A DNA stretch of 9,601 bases from positions 1-9,601 of the forward strand of contig USJP01000032.1 of the NCBI GenBank assembly GCA_900555105.1, in the 5' to 3' direction. Each line of letters opens with the position of its first letter. The first letter of the stretch is position 1. Shown in pieces: positions 6,872 through 9,601 of the stretch. The notes under the pieces are model-generated. The model was given only the letters and a program-made list of their open reading frames with translations, searched no databases and had not been told where the DNA came from. The translations under genes and the position numbers were made by a program. The stretch is from an uncultured Coriobacteriaceae bacterium. Lineage in GTDB: Bacteria > Actinomycetota > Coriobacteriia > Coriobacteriales > UMGS124.

Positions 6872-7003
6872 GGCGCCCGGTACGATTGGGGCCTCAACCC
6901 GCTGCGACGATTCGGCCCACCGCAACCGACCGCCCAGCGCAATTGGGGAAACCATCGTGCCGGACGCTACCCCGCCGAACCCCAGGCGCCCGGTGCGATT
7001 GGA
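6872..7003 (+). repeat. Three degenerate copies of a ~57-bp unit before the terminator
   Basis: GGCGCCCGGTACGATTGG (from 6872), CGCCCAGCGCAATTGG (from 6931) and GGCGCCCGGTGCGATTGG (from 6985) recur at 57 and 56 bp. The first and third differ at one base in 18; the middle copy is weaker, and similarity outside this block is low. The third copy supplies the left arm of the terminator stem, so the others may be remains of earlier terminator duplications. Confidence 0.45.
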
Positions 7004-7036
7004 AAACTCCCTCGCACCGGGCGCTTTCTTTGCTTT
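6986..7036 (+). terminator. Strong intrinsic terminator for the hydrolase gene
   Basis: A perfect 13-bp stem, GCGCCCGGTGCGA (6986-6998) with TCGCACCGGGCGC (7012-7024), closes a 13-nt loop and is followed by TTTCTTTGCTTT. On the minus strand the stem is not followed by a T-run, so it should stop only plus-strand transcripts, 135 bp past the hydrolase stop codon. Confidence 0.85.
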
Positions 7037-7070
7037 CGAGCGCGGTTTGTGGCCCCGCGGTCCCGGGCGG

Positions 7071-7204
7071 CCCAGAAAAACCCGCACGTTTGCGTTTTAA
7101 ATCCGGCGAGCGCAGTACCCGAGCAGGGAGCATTTGCAAACCCGCAGGTAGATGGCTTGCGGAATTTCAGGCTACTCCCACTCTCGGAATTAAAACGCAA
7201 ACGT
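7071..7204 (+). repeat. MITE-like inverted-repeat element, copy 1
   Basis: The ends ACGTTTGCGTTTTAA (7086-7100) and TTAAAACGCAAACGT (7190-7204) are perfect 15-bp inverted repeats; with one mismatch they extend to 20 bp (7086-7105/7185-7204). The segment is 119 bp from end to end. The first 33 bases counted from 7071 are identical to 9311-9343, and the core TTTGCAAACCCGCAGGTAGA is shared as well, with no indel between the copies. No transposase is encoded. It sits between the convergent hydrolase and anti-sigma genes. The rest of 7205-7276 holds nothing I can assign. Confidence 0.82.
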
Positions 7205-7276
7205 ACGCCATTTTTCGCACACAGGCATCACAGCGCTCGGCCGCCAGAGCCTCAACCAGAGCCTTTCCCCGCAGGC

Positions 7277-8515
7277 CTATTCCACATCCCCCGCGTCCGC
7301 TTCCACGTCGGTCACGTCAGTAATGGTGAAGAGCGGCACGGCAAGGCGCGGGTCCTCGCTTGCATCGTGGTCCTCTTTGGTAAACGAGAAAAACGGAGCG
7401 ATAGGCCAGCTCAGATCCGGCTCTTCACTACGCAATTCATATAGAGCGTCATAGCGCCCGCCCATAGCCTCCTCAAAAGTGTCAACCGTACCTATACGGT
7501 AGCGCTTAACCGCAGTCGCCCCATCGGCAAAGCCCGCCTCCACTTGCAAAACCGCTTTGTTCAGCTCGGCTGCCGCCAAAACCTTGCTACCGACATAGCA
7601 TTTGCGCGACCATGCGAGAGCTTCCTCAGGAGTCGCACTCACCTGTTCATATGCATCGATGTATGCAGCGCGCAGCTCGTCCACTGTTTCCTGGGGAATT
7701 ATCTCGGGGTCAGTGCAATCAGCAACAATCCAAGCTTTTTTTGCCGCCATAACAGGGTCCTGCCCCCAGAGCGCGTCCTCCGGAGTCACTGCCCAAAGCA
7801 CATCACAAGCCGGACCATACGAGGTCTCGTACATGCCGTTCCATTCCGGTTCTTTCAGCAGGTTGACGGAAATCTCCAGGCCACCATACGCCATCTCTTC
7901 GGTAGCGCTCCATGCCTCCCAGACCTCTCCGTCATCGCAATCAAGAAGTGTCCTTTGGAAATAGACGAGATCTTTAACAATTTCTTCGGGGTCAAAGGGG
8001 CGCGTGCCCTTGAATGTCTGAGTCGGCACATCAAGCAGCGTAAACGTCAGCCGTTCAACACCTTCACCCACACAAGACAAGTTAAACCGCATCGAAGAAG
8101 CCCTAAAGGTATCGTCGCCAACCACAGGCAGCAATAGCTCCCCATCGGCTGCCTCGATTACGACGGCATGGCCCGGCTCGGCAGCCTGGGCGATTGCAAG
8201 CCCGAACGAATGCGTTTCGACAGGCAGGGATTCATCCGAGTCAGAATCCCGCTGTGCAAGCGGCGCGACCACGGCGATTGCGGCGGCGGCAGCGCAGGCA
8301 CCTCCAAGGGCGACAAACCCGCGGCGCGAGAGCTGCGGCACGAAGGCTCGCTTTGCGGGAGTCACCATGTGCTGCGGGGGACGCTCGGAAGCCGCGACCC
8401 GGCGCATGGCATCGACGGTCTTTTCGACAAGCTCTTCCGAGGGCTCGACGTCCTGGACCAGATGCGCCCATCGACCCTGCTCGTTTGAATGCATCCAACG
8501 ATTCTTAGAAGTCAT
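7277..8515 (-). CDS. Membrane-anchored anti-sigma-factor-like protein
   Basis: This 412-residue protein begins inside the sigma-factor stop codon (ATGA) and has AAAGGA 8 nt upstream, so the two are co-translated. Residues 1-62 are a cytoplasmic-type, charged helical segment. SRRGFVALGG (63-72) opens a hydrophobic stretch to about residue 87, which looks like a membrane anchor with a twin-arginine-like motif. The remaining ~320 residues would be outside the membrane. They are acidic, carry five cysteines (148, 193, 237, 267, 306) and match no domain I know. This layout fits an anti-sigma factor whose outer domain senses a signal and whose N-terminus holds the sigma factor. The zinc anti-sigma motif H-x3-C-x2-C is absent, since the inner part has no cysteine. 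The role is inferred from topology and pairing. A Tat-exported protein is the alternative, though the n-region would be unusually long. Confidence 0.82.
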   Translation of the reverse strand: MTSKNRWMHSNEQGRWAHLVQDVEPSEELVEKTVDAMRRVAASERPPQHMVTPAKRAFVPQLSRRGFVALGGACAAAAAIAVVAPLAQRDSDSDESLPVETHSFGLAIAQAAEPGHAVVIEAADGELLLPVVGDDTFRASSMRFNLSCVGEGVERLTFTLLDVPTQTFKGTRPFDPEEIVKDLVYFQRTLLDCDDGEVWEAWSATEEMAYGGLEISVNLLKEPEWNGMYETSYGPACDVLWAVTPEDALWGQDPVMAAKKAWIVADCTDPEIIPQETVDELRAAYIDAYEQVSATPEEALAWSRKCYVGSKVLAAAELNKAVLQVEAGFADGATAVKRYRIGTVDTFEEAMGGRYDALYELRSEEPDLSWPIAPFFSFTKEDHDASEDPRLAVPLFTITDVTDVEADAGDVE

Positions 8516-9114
8516 GAGAGTCGTCCTTTCAAAGAACGTTCCAGCTGCTTGCGGGCGCGCGCAAGGCGCGTGGTCACAGTCGAGACCGTGACGCCCAATG
8601 CCCGGGCAGTCTCTTCGCAGCTCAATCCCTCGACGTAAAACAGGTGCACGGCTGCGCGGAGCTTGGGCGGCAACTCACCAACCGCACGCCAAAGCGCCTG
8701 CGCCTCTTCGCGCTCAATAAGTCGACGCTCCTGATCGGGCGCACTGCGAAAAAAGCCCTCGGCCAATTCGGCAGGAAACTCATCGAGGCTTTGAGTGCGC
8801 TGGCGACGGGCCGCACGAGCCAAATCACGACCACGGTCGACCGTCGCGCGCAGCAGCCACGCCCGTACATGCTCGGCCGACTCGAAGCCACGACCTCCGC
8901 GTGTCATACGGCGAACAAGGGCCACAAACACGTCTTGGAAGACATCTTCGGCATCGGCGCGGTTGCGCGTTTGCACGAGCGCCAGGCGGTACACCATCGA
9001 ACCATGGGCGCGCACGATGCTCTCGAAGTCGGCGCTGCTGCATGCAATACAGGAGTTGCTGGTCCTCACACGAGATTGTCTGACGTTGAGCCGGTCCAAT
9101 GTGTCGTAGTCCAT
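8512..9114 (-). CDS. ECF-type RNA polymerase sigma factor
   Basis: The ATG at 9114 is chosen because GAGGAGAGG lies just upstream; a GTG at 9153 is in frame but lacks such a site. The product has 200 residues. Sigma region 2 covers about 29-97, with the RNA-polymerase-binding segment ADAEDVFQDVFVAL (53-66). Sigma region 4 covers about 139-193, with the DNA-binding helix-turn-helix GLSCEETARALGVTVSTVTTRL (163-184). Region 3 is absent, as in group 4 sigma factors. The short N-terminal extension contains SCIAC (21-25), a C-x2-C pair not typical of the family. The ATGA overlap with the downstream membrane protein supports a sigma/anti-sigma pair. The signal and regulon are unknown. I find no ECF-style GGAAC box upstream, so autoregulation is not evident. 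Confidence 0.93.
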   Translation of the reverse strand: MDYDTLDRLNVRQSRVRTSNSCIACSSADFESIVRAHGSMVYRLALVQTRNRADAEDVFQDVFVALVRRMTRGGRGFESAEHVRAWLLRATVDRGRDLARAARRQRTQSLDEFPAELAEGFFRSAPDQERRLIEREEAQALWRAVGELPPKLRAAVHLFYVEGLSCEETARALGVTVSTVTTRLARARKQLERSLKGRLS

Positions 9115-9180
9115 GCGACCTCTCCTCTGATACGGCAGATAGCCACACGGCACTGTGCAGAACCTGCAGGGGTTGTTTGC

Positions 9181-9192
9181 GATTGGCCAATC
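9181..9192. promoter_or_regulatory. 12-bp perfect palindrome at the sigma-gene transcription start
   Basis: GATTGGCCAATC is its own reverse complement. It lies 6 bp downstream of the predicted -10 box on the minus strand, where transcription would begin. This is a typical place for a repressor operator. The binding protein is unknown. Confidence 0.45.
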
Positions 9193-9198
9193 TGACCT

Positions 9199-9227
9199 TA
9201 TATACGATTGTCAGAAGGATTTGTCAC
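9199..9227 (-). promoter_or_regulatory. Sigma-70-type promoter of the sigma/anti-sigma operon
   Basis: Read on the minus strand, GTGACA (9227-9222, 5/6 to TTGACA) and TATATA (9204-9199) are 17 bp apart. An alternative -10, TATAAG, is shifted two bases downstream. The leader to the ATG at 9114 would be about 78 nt. This is a housekeeping-type promoter. Confidence 0.6.
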
Positions 9228-9310
9228 ATCAAAGATGGTGCCAATCGCCACACGAAGGCGGCCAGCAGCAGGTTCGCAAGCCGCCCTCGCGCTCCTGCAG
9301 CCCCACGCAA

Positions 9311-9444
9311 CCCAGAAAAACCCGCACGTTTGCGTTTTAAATCTCGCGGGTTCAGGATCCAGGCGTGGGGCGTTTGCAAACCCGCAGGTAGATGACTTGC
9401 AGAGTTTTGGTCTACTTCCCCCGGCAGAATTAAAACGCAACTCT
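9311..9444 (+). repeat. MITE-like inverted-repeat element, copy 2
   Basis: This copy is collinear with 7071-7204 at an offset of exactly 2240 bp and has the same orientation and length. The left end ACGTTTGCGTTTTAA (9326-9340) is intact. The right end matches only as TTAAAACGCAA (9430-9440) and is then replaced by CTCTG. The core CGTTTGCAAACCCGCAGGTA (9371-9390) is conserved, while other interior bases have diverged. The neighbouring stretch 9228-9310 shows no gene or site I can support. Confidence 0.82.
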
Positions 9445-9447
9445 GTG

Positions 9448-9601
9448 TTAGACCACCGTTGACATAGCACCGTGCCGTTCCCAATACCCCCAGAGGGGCT
9501 GCGGCATGGAGAGCAGGGCGGCCCTGGTGTGCTCGTAGCGCCCGACGGAGGCCTGCCCCGAGAGGGTCCGGGCCGGCCTCGAGCCGGAGCGCCTGGCCTG
9601 C
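9448..9601 (-). CDS. 3' end of an unidentified gene (partial, possibly mobile-element protein)
   Basis: The minus-strand frame from the window edge to TAA (9450-9448) encodes 50 residues, including SVGRYEHTRAALLSMPQPLW and ending ERHGAMSTVV. Third codon positions are almost all G or C, which argues for a real coding end rather than chance. The 5' part lies outside the window. I do not recognise the family. The abrupt change next to the trimmed end of repeat copy 2, and TGTTAG ... TTGACA at 9446-9464 near the stop, would fit the edge of an insertion sequence, but this is weak. Confidence 0.5.
   Translation of the reverse strand, partial: QARRSGSRPARTLSGQASVGRYEHTRAALLSMPQPLWGYWERHGAMSTVV

Noticed and set aside
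6967..7200. Small minus-strand ORF sharing STCGFANAP with one at 9198-9470
   Set aside because: The shared peptide follows from the nucleotide repeat itself. The frames run through the inverted ends, lack ribosome binding sites and differ outside the repeat.
9114..9153. GTG start at 9153 for the sigma factor
   Set aside because: The strong GAGGAGAGG site precedes the ATG at 9114 and would be inside the coding region for the longer form.
9115..9240. ECF self-regulated promoter (GGAAC-type -35) for the sigma gene
   Set aside because: No GGAAC-like box at suitable spacing was found. The GTGACA/TATATA pair fits a housekeeping promoter better.

Overview
The window looks like a chromosomal segment of a high-GC anaerobic actinobacterium of the Coriobacteriia, probably an Eggerthella, Slackia or Adlercreutzia relative. 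This rests on the strong G/C preference at third codon positions, GGAG-type ribosome binding sites and a TorD chaperone next to polyferredoxin genes, a style typical of these anaerobic respirers. The species assignment is inference; no rRNA or tRNA is present to confirm it.

Layout. Positions 1-354 are non-coding and hold two imperfect copies of a ~97-bp repeat and a perfect 11-bp inverted repeat. A tightly packed plus-strand operon follows (355-5584): an uncharacterised acidic protein with two winged-helix-like domains, a TorD-family chaperone, a UvrD-like P-loop protein whose helicase motifs are eroded, and a polyferredoxin with an MvhD/FlpD-like middle domain. The last two overlap by ATGA. 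Each carries an in-frame tandem-repeat linker between its halves. The molybdoenzyme a TorD protein would serve is not in the window.

A 337-bp gap (5585-5921) holds a diverged repeat element, an extended -10 promoter and a leader that can form either of two hairpins. It precedes a complete monoacylglycerol-lipase-like alpha/beta hydrolase (5922-6851), which ends at a strong intrinsic terminator (6986-7036).

The minus strand then carries a two-gene signalling unit: an ECF sigma factor (9114-8512) overlapping by ATGA a membrane-anchored anti-sigma-like protein (8515-7277). It has a recognisable promoter with a 12-bp palindrome at the predicted transcription start. The unit is bracketed by two direct copies of a 119-bp inverted-repeat element (7071-7204 and 9311-9444). 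The third, older, inverted copy is the one at 5605-5742. The last 150 bp are the 3' end of an unidentified minus-strand gene.

The most unusual points are the TorD / degenerate helicase / polyferredoxin operon and the three-member repeat family, two copies of which frame the sigma-factor unit.
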